Positions 12,027-23,395 are shown, numbered from the stretch's first letter. The stretch: DNA of 64,000 nt from Typhlomys cinereus (GCA_023101885.1 JALPQD010000102.1:6046227-6110226); one strand, 5' to 3'. A program made the numbers and translations. Notes: generated from the letters alone by a model not told the origin.

Positions 12027-13372
12027 ATTAATTTTAATTAATTAATTTATTTGCTCTGCCTCTGGTGAGGTGCATTCCTCCCACTCAAAGCTTGACCCTT
12101 GTACCCCACCCACTTGCCTTCTCAACCAGTAAAGTCTCTAGGCTTCCAAGGGGTCATAAACCTTGATGCCTCTTTTTATTGTACTGTGATGTGGCCTCAC
12201 TACCCCTTAGGTAACCAGAATTTGCTGGCAAGCAAATGACATACTAGCTTTTCAAATTCTGAGGGATCTTAACATCCTTCTCCCAATGGCCCCTGCCACA
12301 TTTCTTTGCTCTTCCATCCCATTCCTCCCTCATGGTGATGCCATGGTTACATCTCCCAAATTCAGCCCTTTGGAGTTGCCAGCAACTGAGAGGCATAGTT
12401 TAACTATTCCAGTTTCTCTTCCAACAGAAATCAACATGGCAACGCGAATTTCTCCTCTGGTTTCTTTCCTCACTGTGTTTGTGTAACATTTTTGTTTATT
12501 TGCTCAATGTTAAGTCCTGGGTCTCCTTCTCTGTGTTGTCTTATCTGTATTGTGGTAAATATGTGCTTTGCTAAGAGGTATATGGATAGATATATACAGA
12601 TAAGTATTGTTATGTAAGGATTTTACCTCAAGTTTATGATTTCTCTTTAACATCTGTTTTAAATGTAAAGTTTTACCAAAAGTTACTTGGAGGATTCTCA
12701 CAACTATGTGGTCTATGTTTCTCTGCCCTTAAACAAATTACTTTAATTGCAGCTCCCTCCCAGAAAAAGAAAAAGGAAATTCTTTCCATATTACCCATCT
12801 TCTGCAAAATATCCTAGTTCTTTAAGTCTCCAGTGTTGAGGAGTATTTTAGCAGGTATTAAGAATAATAGAAGGTTATTTAAATTCAAATTCCTAAATTC
12901 AAAATTCTGCTTTGCTAAATAACTAACCCAATAAGGTTTTCTTAAATGTTAATCTGCTTTTGATGTTTTGTAATACTCTCAATACACTGTCATCAATTAA
13001 GTGATTTAAAATTTCTGATAATTTATAAGTCCTTGACTGCAAGAGACAACTTCCAAATACTTCAAAAATATTCATTCTATGCATTTATAAGACATATATA
13101 AGATTATCTGGATTTAATGTGATCCTATCATTTTTCTGAACACTCATGCTTTTGTGTTTGATGTTTCAAGATAACTATTTTGTGGTACTTCATTTTTTCA
13201 TTTCTACTGTATGCTATAAATTCTTATGTAGGAGTGCTCAATTCAAATACACATATGCATACTTAAAAATAGTCTTGATAACATTGAATGTTCTAAATAT
13301 TGACTGACTTAAACATTCTAATGCAATTAAAATTTTAAGTTTTACTGCATGAAAATTACTTTGTTCCATTTT
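12027..13372. other. Unassigned AT-rich interval
   Basis: This is mostly AT-rich unique-looking sequence. I see no coding exon, RNA gene or recognisable repeat. Confidence 0.45.
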
Positions 13373-13414
13373 GATTTGAATAACACTACAAACTAAAGAT
13401 GCCATTGTATTCTT
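13373..13414. repeat. Target-site duplication of the older L1, left copy
   Basis: About 42 bp starting gatttgaataacactacaaa recur at 22,832-22,873, with three mismatches near the end. The two copies bracket the whole nested L1 stack. This is unusually long for an L1 target-site duplication. Confidence 0.85.
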
Positions 13415-13675
13415 TATCTTTTTTTAATTTTATTTTTTATTTCTTACACTCATACAAAGTTGATAAGTACCCCATTCCCCTCCCTAACTCCACTCCTCTC
13501 TGGATCTCCTTGCTCCTTCCCCACCTTTTCCCTTTCCTTTCCTTCCTCCCTCACTTTCTCCCAGTGCCCCCTCCCCCCATTCCTGGAGCATCCTATAGTG
13601 TGCATGTCAAGCTTCCTTCTGGGTCCTCCTCTCTGATGAGGTGTAAGGACTCAATGGCATTGCCTAGAGCTCTTT

Positions 13676-13718
13676 GTGTATGTGTGTGTGTTTGTGTGTG
13701 TGTGTGCGTGTGTGTGTT
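13676..13718. repeat. GT microsatellite inside the L1 3' UTR
   Basis: An interrupted (GT)n run sits within the 3' UTR of the older L1. It creates a spurious cysteine-valine open frame. Confidence 0.85.
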
Positions 13719-15458
13719 CCATTTTAGTATAGGAACACTATTGTGGCTGTTAATCCTTTGCCTCTAAGGATCGTAGTGCCTGTGATCCATGCTAGACTTT
13801 GGGAGGTCATTGCGCAGGTCATGCAAAGTCCTATTATGATTACTTTGGCCCTAAGTTGTATGAAGTATCTTACATATCATTGCTCCTTCCCATCTTTAGG
13901 CTCTTACAATCTTACCGCCCCCTCTTCCATAAATTTTCCTGAGCTTTAGGATGGGAAGAGATTAGGCTGGTCTGGTTCCAGGTGATTGATGTAGAGTCTC
14001 TGATTTTCCAAATTATGGTTTGTTGATTTTTTTTCAGTTTTGTTGCTCCTGCACCACCCTTGGCTCCATCCTGATGGATATTCGATATCACCCCCTGGTC
14101 AGAGATAAATGGTGTTTAAAATAGAGTCTTATTATAAAAGTAGATTCAAAGGTAGATGGAATAAGAGTAGAAGACCATTTGCAGGATGGTTACCTTCTAT
14201 CTGCCAGACTTTATGCCCTCCCTTTCTGGTGAGATCATACCCCATCAGATACAAGTGACTAGTAAGGAAAGTCTTTGAGCCCAACCAGATGACACATGGT
14301 GTTCTATGTTCTCTGCCGTAGCATGATCCCCTCTCTCCTTGTTTCTGGAGGGGCCCTCCTTCCCCTTCCCTCTCTGCTTATAATCTTTGCAATTACTGTA
14401 GATATTACAGAGATTTATCTTTGAGTGTATAACTAAGTGGGTTTGGTTCTAGGATCCACATATTAGGAAGTATATATGGTGCTTAATTTTCTGTGTCTGT
14501 GATACTTCACGCAATATAATTGTTTCTAAATCCATCCATTTCCCAGCATATTTCATTACTTCATCATTTTTGATGGCTGAGTAGTATCCTATTGTATAAA
14601 TGTACTGCATTTTCCTTATCTACTGGTCAACTGTTGGGCATTTGGGTTGATTCAAAGACTTTGCTATTGTAAACAGTGCTGCTATGAACATGGTCATGCG
14701 TGTGCTATCAAGGTGAATTTTTGCTGTATGGGGGATTATTCCCAAAAGTGGAATAGCAGGGTCATACGGCATTTCAAACTTTAACTTTTTTAAGAATCTC
14801 CAGACAGCTCGCCAGAATGGTTGTATAAGCCTGCATTCCCACCAGCAATGTAGGAGAGTTCGCTTCTCTCCAAATCCTCTCCAGCATTTGGTGTTGTTTG
14901 TATTGTGGATTTTTGCCGTCCTGACTGGGGTGAGATGATATCTCAGGGAGATTTTGATTTGCATTTCCCTAATGGCTCAGGATGTGGAGCATTTTTAAGA
15001 TATTTATTAGACATTTCAATTTTGTCCCTGGTAAAACGTCTTTTAATTTCCAAGGCCCATTTTTTAATTGGGCCACTTTTTTCCTTGATGCTTAGTTTTT
15101 TAAGTTCTTTGTGCACTCTGGATAACAGAGCTCTATCAGATATGTGGTTAGTGAAGACTTTCTCCCTTTCTTTGGGTTGCCTTTGTACCCAAGTTGCAAT
15201 CTCTTTATCTGAACAGAAGCATTTTAATTTCATAAGATCCCATCTTTTGGTTGTTGGTTGCAGTGACTGTGCCATTGGATTTCATTTAGGAACTGTTGTC
15301 TTAGTCCAATCAGTTTGAGGGAGTTCCCTACCCTTTCAACTAAGGTTTTATAGTCTCTGGCCTTATATTGTGGTCCTCGATCCATTTGGAATTAAGTCTT
15401 GTCCATGGTGACAAGTACAGGTTGAGTTTTAATCTTCTGCATGTGGACATCCAGTTTT

Positions 15459-15472
15459 TCTAGCACCATTTG
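15459..15472. repeat. Target-site duplication of the young L1, left copy
   Basis: The sequence tctagcaccatttg occurs here and again at 22,319-22,332. Removing everything between the copies restores the uninterrupted ORF2 reading of the older L1, so this is the insertion site of the younger element. Confidence 0.92.
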
Positions 15473-15845
15473 TTTTTTTTTTATTAAAAATTTAATTATA
15501 CATTTTAAAATTTTTTACCAGTTCCCTCCCTCCCCCCCTCCTCCCCCTCCCCTTCCCCCAGTGCCTCCCCCCCAATTCCCAGAGAGTCCTTTATTGTGTA
15601 CGCCTAACTCTCCTCTGGGTCCTCTTCTCCGATGACATATAAGGACCCAGTGGCATTTCCATAAGCCCTTTCTCTTGTTCCCCTTAAGCATAAGATCACT
15701 ACTATAGCTGTCAATCCCTTGCCTCCAGGGGCCTCGGTGCCCTTAACAGATGCTAGACTTTATGAGGGCAACAGTGCACTGGACATTGCGCAGGGCATGC
15801 AAAGTCCCATTATGATTGCTTTGGCCCCAACTATTGTTGAGAATC
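15473..15845 (-). mobile_element. Very short extra L1 3' end abutting the full-length L1
   Basis: The 373 bp repeat, almost base for base, the 3' end of the adjacent full-length L1 (15,846-16,220). They share the T-run, the attaaaaatttaattatac block, the pyrimidine tract and the 3' UTR up to gttgagaatc. There are only about ten differences. It is either a severely 5'-truncated insertion into the A-tail of the full-length copy, or a partial tandem duplication of its end. No separate target-site duplication can be told apart from the T-run. Confidence 0.85.
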
Positions 15846-15895
15846 TTTTTTTTTTATTAAAAATTTAATTATACATTTTAAAATTTTTTACCAGT

Positions 15896-15955
15896 TCCCT
15901 CCCTCCCCCCTCTTCCCCCTCCCCTTCCCCCAGTGCCTCCCCCCCAATTCCCAGA
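15896..15955 (-). promoter_or_regulatory. L1 3' UTR polypurine tract (possible G-quadruplex)
   Basis: The plus strand is almost pure pyrimidine with repeated runs of three to seven C. On the element's own strand this is a G-rich tract able in principle to form a G-quadruplex. The same tract recurs in nearly every L1 3' end in the window (1.75, 28.4, 34.8, 41.2, 42.4, 50.1, 51.2 and 58.6 kb), so it is a family feature. Its role is inferred only. Confidence 0.6.
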
Positions 15956-16818
15956 GAGTCCTTTATTGTATACGCCTAACTCTCTATTGGGTCCTCCTCT
16001 CCGATGACATATAAGGACCCAGTGGCATTTCCATAAGCCCTTTCTCTTGTTCCCCTTAAGCATAAGATCACTACTATGGCTGTCAATCCCTTGCCTCCAG
16101 GGGTCTCGGTGCCCTTAACAGATGCTAGACTTTATGAGGGCAACAGTGCGCTGGACATTGCGCAGGGCGTGCAAAGTCCCATTACGATTGCTTTGGCCCC
16201 AACTATTGTTGAGAATCTTGCAAATCGTTGCTCCTCCCATCCTTTTGCTCTTACAATCTTACCGCCCCCTCTTCTGCAAGTTTCCCTGAGCTCCAGGATG
16301 GGGAGAGATTAGGCTGTCCTAGTTCTATGTGATTGATATAGTCTCTGAAGTTCTGGATTGTGGTTTGTTGATTTTCTTTTGCAGTTTTGCTGCTCCTGCA
16401 ATTCCCTTCACTCCATTCTGCTGGGCACTGTATGTCACCCCCTGGCCAGAGACAAAAAGCTGTTAAACTGGAGTCTTGTTGTAATAGCAATTCAAGGGTA
16501 GATGTAATAAGAGTAGGAAACCTCCCTGAGGGAGGGGTCCATCACCCATTTGCAAAATGATTACTTTTTATCTGCTAGACTATATGCCCTCCCCTTCTGG
16601 TGAGATCAGGAAAGAACGTCTGTGAACTTAACCAGGTTTCTCATTATTTACTTGCAGACCTTGATGGAGGCCTATTTTCTCTGCTGTAACATGGTCTCCT
16701 CTCTCCTTGTTTCTGGTGTGGCCCTCCTAACCCATCTCTCTTGTTCATAATCCTTGCAGTTACTGTGTTTCATAGGTTTACTTTTGAGTGTCTCAATGTG
16801 GGCTGGGTGAGTTTGGTA

Positions 16819-19800
16819 CTAGGAGCCACCTATTAGGGAGTACATACGGCGCTTAATTTTCTGGGTTTGGGATACTTCACTTAATATAATTCTTTCTAAT
16901 GACATCCATTTCCCAGCAAATTCCAGTAATTCATCATTTTTGATGGCTGAGTAGTACTCCATTGTATAGATGTACCACAGTTTCCTTATCCACTCGTCAA
17001 CTGTTGGACATTTAGGTTGATTCCATGACTTTGCTATTGTAAACAGTGCTGCTATGAACATGGTCGAGCTTGTGCTATCGAGGCGAACCTCTGCTGCATG
17101 GGGGGTTATTCCCAAAAGTGGGATAGCAGGGTCATACGGCATTTCAATCTTTAATTTCTTTAAGAATCTCCAGACGGCTCTCCAGAGTGGCTGTATGAGC
17201 CTGCATTCCCACCAACAATGTAGGAGAGTTCCCCTCTCTCCACATCCTCTCCAGCATTTGTCGTTGTTTGTATTGTGGATTTTTGCCATCCTGACCGGGG
17301 TGAGATGATATCTCAGGGAAGTTTTGATTTGCATTTCCCTGATGGCGAAGGAAGTGGAGCATTTTTTAGATAATTGTTAGACATTTTAATTTCATCCCTG
17401 GTAAAGTTTCTTTGAAGTTCCAGGGCCCATTTTTTAATTGGGCCATTGGTTTCCTTGGTGTTTAATTTTCTAAGTTCTTTGTGCACTCTGGACAGTAGAG
17501 CTCTCTCAGATATGTGGTTAGTGAAGATTTTCTCCCATTCTGTGGGTTGCCTTTGAGCTCGTGTGGCAATCTCTTTATCTGAACAGAAGCTCTTTAATTT
17601 CACAAGATCCCAACTGTTGAGAGTTGGTAGCAGTGACTGTGCCATTGGATGTCTGTTTAGGAAGTGTTGGCCTAGCCCAATCAGCTCGAGGGAGTTCCCT
17701 ATCCTTTCAACTATGGTTTTTAAAGTCTCTGGCCTGATATCAAGGTCCTTGATCCATTTGGAATTAAGTCTTGTACATGGTGACAAGTACGGGTCCAGCT
17801 TTAATCTTCTGCATGTGGAGATCCAGTTTTGCCAGCACCATTTGTTGAAGATGCTGTTCTTTTTCCATTGGATTCTTTGGGCCCCTTTGTCAAAGACCAA
17901 ATGGCTGTAACTTTGTGGGCTTATATCTGGGTCTTCAATCCTTATCCAGTGATCTGTGTGTCTATTTTGGAGCCAGTACCAGGCTGTCTTTATAACTATG
18001 GATTTGTAGTATAGACTTAGGTTTGGTATGGTAATACCTCCAGCTGTGTTTTTGTTACTCAGGATTGTTTTTGCTATCCTGGGTCTTTTGTGCCTCCATA
18101 TGAACTTTGAGATTGTTTGGTCAACTTCTTTGAAGAATTGCTTTGGGATTTTGATTGGTATAGCATTGAATCTGTATATTGGCTTTGGTAGGATGGTCAT
18201 TTTTACAATGTTGATTCTGCCAATCCAGGAACAAGGGAGGTCTTTCCACCTTCTGGTGTCTTCTGCAATTTCTTTCTTTAGGGTTTTAAAGTTTTCATTG
18301 TAAAGGTCTTTTACCTCCTTAGTTAGGTTTATACCAAGGTATTTCATTTTTTTAGGAGTTATAGTAAATGGCATGGTTTCTCTCAAGGCTTTTTCACTTC
18401 TTTCATTCTGGGCATATAGGAAGGCCTCTGATTTTTGCACATTTATTTTGTATCCTGCCACCCTGCTGAACTTCTCAATTAGATCCAGAACCTTCCGGGT
18501 GGAGTTTTTGGGATCACTCAGGTATAAGATCATGTCATCTGCAAATAGGGATAGCTTGATTTCTTCCTTGCTGATTTGAATCCCTCTTATGTCCCTTTCT
18601 TGTCTTATGGCTTCAGCTAAGACTTCAAGTACAATATTGAATAGAAGTGGTGAGAGTGGACAGCCTTGTCTAGTTCCTGATCGAAGTGGGAATGCTTCCA
18701 ATTGTTCCCCATTGAGCATAATCCTTGCTGTGGGCTTGTTGTATACAGCTTTTATTATATTGATAAAGGTTCCTTCCATTCCTACTGTCTCTAGCGTTTT
18801 GATCATAAAAGGCTGTTGGATCTTGTCAAAAGCTTTTTCTGCATCTATCGAGAGTATCATGTGGTCTTGGACTTTGGACTGGTTTACATGATGAATTACA
18901 TTTATTGATTTGCGTATGTTGAACCAACCTTGTGTGCCGGGGATGAAGCCTACTTGGTCCCCATGAATGATCTTTTTAATATGTTTTTGAATCCGATTTG
19001 CTAAGACTTTGTTGAGAATCTTTGCGTCTGTGTTCATCAGGGAGATCGGCCTATAGTTTTCTTTTTTAAGTGAATCTTTATTAGGTTTTGGGATTAAAAC
19101 CATATTAGCTTCATAGAAGGAATTTGGTAGTGTTCCTTCCTTTGCTATTTGATGGAACAGTTTAAGGAGTATTGGTGTTATTAACTCCTTAAATGTCTGG
19201 TAGAACTCTGTGCTGAATCCATCTGGTCCAGGACATTTTTTGGTGGGAAGATTCGAGATTACTTCTTCTATTTCCTTATATGTTATAGGACTATTTAAAT
19301 AATTCACAACTTCCTGATTCAATTTAGGTAAGTTGTGTTTATGTAGAAATTCATCCATCTCTTTTGTGTTGTCAAACTTCACTGAGTATAAGTTTTTGAA
19401 ATATGATGTTATAATTCTCTGGATTTCTTGGGTATCAGTAGTGATAACTCCATGTTCATTTCTAATTTTGTTAATTTGGGTTTTCTCTCTCTTGCTTTTG
19501 GTTAGTTTAGCTAGGGGTGTATCAATCTTGTTGATTTTTTCAAAGAACCAGCTTTTTGATTGGTTGATTTTTTCTATCGTTTTCTTAGTCTCGATTTCAG
19601 ATATTTCTCCCCTTATTTTGCTAATCTCTTCTCTTCTACTGCTTTTGGGATCAGATTGCTCTAGTTTCTCTAAAGCTTTAAGCTGCATTGTTAAGTTGTT
19701 TATTTCTGATGTTTCCATTTTTTTGACGTGGGCATTAAGAGCTATGAACTTACCTCTTAGAACAGCTTTCATTGTGTCCCAGAGATTTTGGTAAGTTGTA

Positions 19801-20642
19801 TTTTCGTTATCATTCACTTTCAGGAAATCTTTTATTTCCTTTTTAATTTCTTCCTGAATCCAGTTCTCATTCAGCATCATAGTGTTAAGTTTCCAGGAGT
19901 TAGTGTATTTTCTCTTGTTTGATGTGTTGTGGATGTCCAGCTTTAGGCCATGGTGGTCTGATAGGGCACAGGTTAGAATTTCAACTTTCTTGTATATGTG
20001 TAGATTCATTTTGTGGCCCAATATGTGATCTATTTTGGAGAAAGTTCCGTGTGCTGCTGAGAAAAATGTGTATTCTTTGGTGCGTGGGTGAAAAGTTCGA
20101 TAGAGATCTGTGAGGTCCATTTCTTTCAGGGTTTGATTAAGTTCCAAAGTGTCTCTGTTAAGCTTTTGACCTGTTGATCTATCCCATGTAGAGAGGGCGG
20201 TGTTGAAATCCCCAAGAATTATCGTTTGGGGGTTGATTTCTTGCTTTAGACGCTGTAGGGTTTTCTTAATGAATGTGGAGGGGCCCGTATTGGGTGCATA
20301 TATGTTCAGTATTGTGAAATCTTCCTGGTGAATTGTACCTGTGACTAAAATGTAGTATCCATCCGTGTCTCTTATAATTTTTTTTGGTTTGAAATCCACT
20401 TTGTCTGATAGCATAATGGCTACCCCTGCCTGTTTTCTGCTTCCATTTGCTTGTAGAATTGTTGACCAGCCTTTTATTCTTAGAGCGTGCCTATCTTTTG
20501 TGGTGAGATGGGTTTCCTGCAGGCAACAGATTGATGGATTGTGATTTTTAATCCAAGTTTGTAATCTGTGTCTCTTGATCGGTGAATTAAGTCCATTAAC
20601 ATTTAGTGTTATAATGGAGAAACTATTGTTAGTTCCAGACAT
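16819..20642 (-). pseudogene. L1 ORF2 (endonuclease-reverse transcriptase), one frameshift
   Basis: ORF2p nicks target DNA and reverse-transcribes L1 RNA. The main frame (20,642-17,313) gives 1,109 residues starting [17 protein letters not shown]. The N-terminal APE-like endonuclease shows [18 protein letters not shown] and SDHHGL motifs. The reverse transcriptase domain shows [30 protein letters not shown] and the catalytic [11 protein letters not shown] (about residue 700). The frame is lost near 17,365-17,380, where this copy has one base fewer than the paralogue at 43,840. The next frame continues through the C-terminal cysteine motif [18 protein letters not shown] to the stop at 16,819. 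Adding the missing base gives exactly 1,275 codons including the stop, the usual rodent length. The break may be a real mutation or a sequence error. Confidence 0.95.
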
Positions 20643-20692
20643 TTATTATGTTTAGTAGCTTTTATAAGTATATTGCTTTGCTTTTAATGGTG

Positions 20693-21759
20693 TTATACTT
20701 GCCTTCTGTTCTCCTGGATATGCCTGTTTTTTTCTTCATGCTTGAGTATCATTTCTAGCAGTTTTTGAAGGCCTGGTTTGGTGGCCATGTATCCCTTAAA
20801 GTTGTCTTTGTGCTGGAAGATTTTTCTTTCTCCCTCGATCATGACTGATAGTTTTGCAGGGTAAATCAGCCTGGGTTGACATTTTTGCTCATTCAATACT
20901 TGAAGTATGTCTCTCCAAGTTCTTCTTGCTTTTACTGTTTCGACTGAGAAGTCATTTGTTATTTTAATAGGTTTGCCTTTAAAAGTGACTTGTTTTTTCT
21001 CCCTTGAAGCTCTCAGCACCAGTTCTTTATCTTGAATGTGGAGTGTTTTAACTATTATTTGCCGCGGTGTGCTTCTATTTTGGTCGTATCTGTTTGGGGT
21101 GCGGAATGCCTCTTGTATATGAATGGGCCTCTCTTTTTTTAGATGAGGAAAGTTTTCCTTGATGATCGTTTGAAAAATTTCCTCAGGGGTGGTATTTTGA
21201 GATTCTTGCTCCGGTATTCCATGAATACGCATGTTAGGCTTCTTCAGGGTGTCCCATATCTCTTGGATATTTCTCTCAAGTATCTTTTTGGCTTTAACAG
21301 CCTCTTCCATTGAGCTGGTTAGTACTCCCACTTTATCTTCAAGGTCTGAAATTCTGTTTTCTGCTTCATTAGTTCTGTTGATAAGACTCTCTGTGGCGTT
21401 CTGGGTTGAAGATAACTTGTCTTTTAGCTCAGTTTTAAACTCTGCTTGAGTTTGTTTTAACTGCTCTATGCCACTTTTTGTTTCTTGCACTGTTTTTCTC
21501 AACTCCTCCAGATGTTGTGTTCCTCTTCAAAGTGATTGATTCGATTATGTAATTCCTCCCGGATTTCCTCTTTCATAGTATTGAACATGGTAATGATCAT
21601 ATTTTGAAAGTCGTTATCCTGGGTCAGGCTTTCTTGGCCTTTTTCTGCGGGTTTGTTCATGTTGGAGTCTAACATTATGGGATTAATTTCTTCAGTGGGG
21701 AATTTGTTTACTTGAGTGTTGCTTCTCATGGATTTGCACTTTGACTTTGGCATTGTCAT
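20693..21759 (-). pseudogene. L1 ORF1 (RNA-binding chaperone), one frameshift
   Basis: ORF1p coats L1 RNA as a trimer. Two open pieces overlap: 21,759-21,499 (86 residues, from MTMPKSKCKSMRSN) and 21,502-20,693 (269 residues). The first holds the polar N-terminus and the start of the coiled coil. The second holds the rest of the coiled coil (NRTNEAENRISDLEDKV), an RRM-like region (MRIHGIPEQESQ) and the C-terminal domain with ASREKKQVTFKG. Near 21,510 this copy lacks four bases present in the ORF1 fragment at 4,840-4,865. With them the frame is exactly 357 codons including the stop, matching rodent ORF1. It lies 50 bp upstream of ORF2. Confidence 0.93.
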
Positions 21760-21841
21760 TTTAACTCTTAAGATCTCTCAATTTCACTAAACTGAATTAT
21801 TTGGCCTGGGGTACTGGTGGGCCGGGCCGAACGGGGACTTA

Positions 21842-22318
21842 CCTAGGGCGCGGGGTGAGGCCCAGCTGGATCTCGCGTATGCGTCCTGACCGGGGGAGCC
21901 GGGTGGGGCGAAAAGGGACGATGGGCGCGTCGGCGTGGAGCTATTTAACCCGAGGGCAGCTGGGGCGGGGCCCGGGCGCAGGGGGAGGTCCTCCTCGTCC
22001 CTCGGACCCCGCGCGGGTCCTGGCCGGATGGTGGGAGTCGGAGCCGGGTCCCTGTGGGCTGACCTGGGGTCCTAGAGTGCGCGGTGAAGCCCGGCTGGAT
22101 CGTGCGTGCGCGTCCCGACCGGCGGAGCGGGGTGGGGCGAAAAGGGATGATGGGCGCGTCGGCGTGGAGCTATTTAACCCGAGGGCAGCTGGGGCGGGGT
22201 CCGGGCGCAGGGGGAGGTCCTCCTCGTCCCTCGGCCCCGCGCGCGGCTCCGGCTGGATGGTGGGAGTCGGAGCCGAGTCCCTGTGGGCTGACCTGGGGTC
22301 CTAGAGCGCGCGGTGAGG
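21842..22318 (-). promoter_or_regulatory. L1 5' UTR tandem monomers, 229-bp type
   Basis: Two complete GC- and CpG-rich monomers begin (on plus) at 21,842 and 22,071, and a third starts at 22,300, giving a period of 229 bp. Each has a ggtggggcgaaaaggga block and an agctatttaacccgaggg block; the latter reads TTAAATAG, a TATA-like sequence, on the element's strand. By position and structure this is the L1 promoter array. The copies differ by only a few bases, as expected for a young element. Confidence 0.9.
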
Positions 22319-22332
22319 TCTAGCACCATTTG
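22319..22332. repeat. Target-site duplication of the young L1, right copy
   Basis: The sequence tctagcaccatttg is identical to 15,459-15,472. It marks the 5' junction of the full-length L1 with the older L1. Confidence 0.92.
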
Positions 22333-22831
22333 TTGAAGATGCTGTTCTTTTTCCATTGGATTTTTTGGGATTCTTTGTCAAGATCAAATGACTGTAATTG
22401 TGTGAGCTTATATCTGGGTCTTCAACCCTTATTCATTGATCTGTGTGTCCATTTTGGAGCCAGTACCAGGCTGTTTTTATAACTATGGATTTGTAGTATA
22501 GACTAAGGTTTGGTATGGTGACACCTCCAGCTGTGTTTTTGTTACTCAGGATGGTTTTTACTATCCTGGATCTTTTGTGACTACACATGAATTCTGAGGT
22601 TGTTTGGTTAACTTCTTTAAAGAATTGCTTTGGGATTTTGATTGGTATATTAACTTTGGTAGGATGGGCATTTTTATGATATTGATTCTGCCAATCCAGG
22701 AACATGGGAAGTCTTTCCACCTTCTGGTGTCTTCTGCAATTTCTTTCTTTAGGGTTTTAAAGTTTTCATTGTAAAGGTCTCTTACTTCTTTGGTTAGGTT
22801 TATTTCATTTTTTAGAGGCTATAGTAAATGG
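22333..22831 (-). mobile_element. Older L1, right (5') arm of the split element
   Basis: ORF2 reading resumes exactly where the left arm stopped at 15,472. Minus-strand translation gives [16 protein letters not shown] and, further on, the [11 protein letters not shown] and WQNQY segments. It ends at the right copy of the ~42-bp target-site duplication, so the older element was itself 5'-truncated within ORF2. Confidence 0.92.
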
Positions 22832-22873
22832 GATTTGAATAACACTACAAACTAAAGATGCTACAGTATTCTT
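22832..22873. repeat. Target-site duplication of the older L1, right copy
   Basis: It matches 13,373-13,414 over about 42 bp with three mismatches, and it closes the nested stack. Confidence 0.85.
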
Positions 22874-22879
22874 GAAAAA

Positions 22880-23395
22880 GTCCTAATGACTTTGGTTGAT
22901 CCATTGGTTGATATATCTATTTTTGTGCCAGTATTATTACAGCTCTGTAATATACTTTGAAATTGGCATGGTGATTGATCAAAATTGTTTTGCTGAAATT
23001 TTTATATGCTTTCATATGAATTTTGAGATTGTCTTTTCCAGTTCTATGATGAATCATATTGCGATTTACATTGGAATTGCATTAAACCTGTATACTGCTC
23101 TGGGTAGGATGATCATTTCCACAGTATTGGTCCTACCAACCCATGAACATGGAAGGTCTTTAGACTTTCTATTATCTTCTTTAATTTCTTTCAGAAATGT
23201 CTTGTAATTTCCATTTTACAGGTCTTTTATGTCCTTGGTTAAATTCCAAGGTATTTTTTTTTCATTGTAGCTGTGTTGACTGGGATTGATTCCCTCATTT
23301 TTTTCTCAGCTTGTTTTTCATTGGTATATAGGAAGGGTATTGATTTTTGTATGTTGATTTTGTAGACTGCCACTGCTGGTAGGAAGGAAAAATGA
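22880..23395 (-). mobile_element. Ancient L1 ORF2 fragment, minus orientation
   Basis: Weakly conserved ORF2 sequence reads on minus (the segment for IPKQFF...FIW is at 23,000-23,100, and KYLGI is near 23,240). Divergence is much higher than in the other copies. It abuts a plus-oriented L1 segment at about 23,390, consistent with the 5' inversion common in L1 insertions. Confidence 0.75.

Larger units (their letters stand above)
13415..15472 (-). mobile_element. Older L1, left (3') arm of a split element
   Basis: The arm starts with the 3' tail (T-rich on plus), then the pyrimidine tract, the 3' UTR (including a GT microsatellite near 13,676-13,718), and ORF2 C-terminal sequence read on minus. 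It is interrupted at 15,472 within ORF2 by a younger L1, and the same reading resumes at 22,319 (tagcaccatttgttgaagatg). Frames are broken repeatedly; for example the open pieces 14,620-14,964 and 14,943-15,275 lie in different frames. The right arm is 22,333-22,831. Confidence 0.93.
15846..22318 (-). mobile_element. Full-length young L1 retrotransposon
   Basis: A complete L1 of about 6.47 kb on the minus strand. It has two promoter monomers plus the start of a third (22,318-21,842), a short non-repeated 5' UTR, ORF1 (21,759-20,693), a 50-bp inter-ORF spacer, ORF2 (20,642-16,819), a 3' UTR of about 970 bp with a polypurine tract, and an A-tail. Together with the short 3' end it is bracketed by a 14-bp target-site duplication. 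Each ORF carries one small indel, and otherwise both keep family length. It is therefore a recent insertion that was mobile when it landed. As sequenced, it cannot make either complete protein. Confidence 0.95.

Noticed and set aside
17563..19794. Long plus-strand hydrophobic open frames
   Set aside because: They are antisense shadows of L1 ORF2 on the minus strand.
21801..22356. Open frames of up to 167 codons in GC-rich DNA
   Set aside because: These are translations of the 229-bp L1 5' UTR monomers. The apparent internal protein repeat is the monomer repeat.
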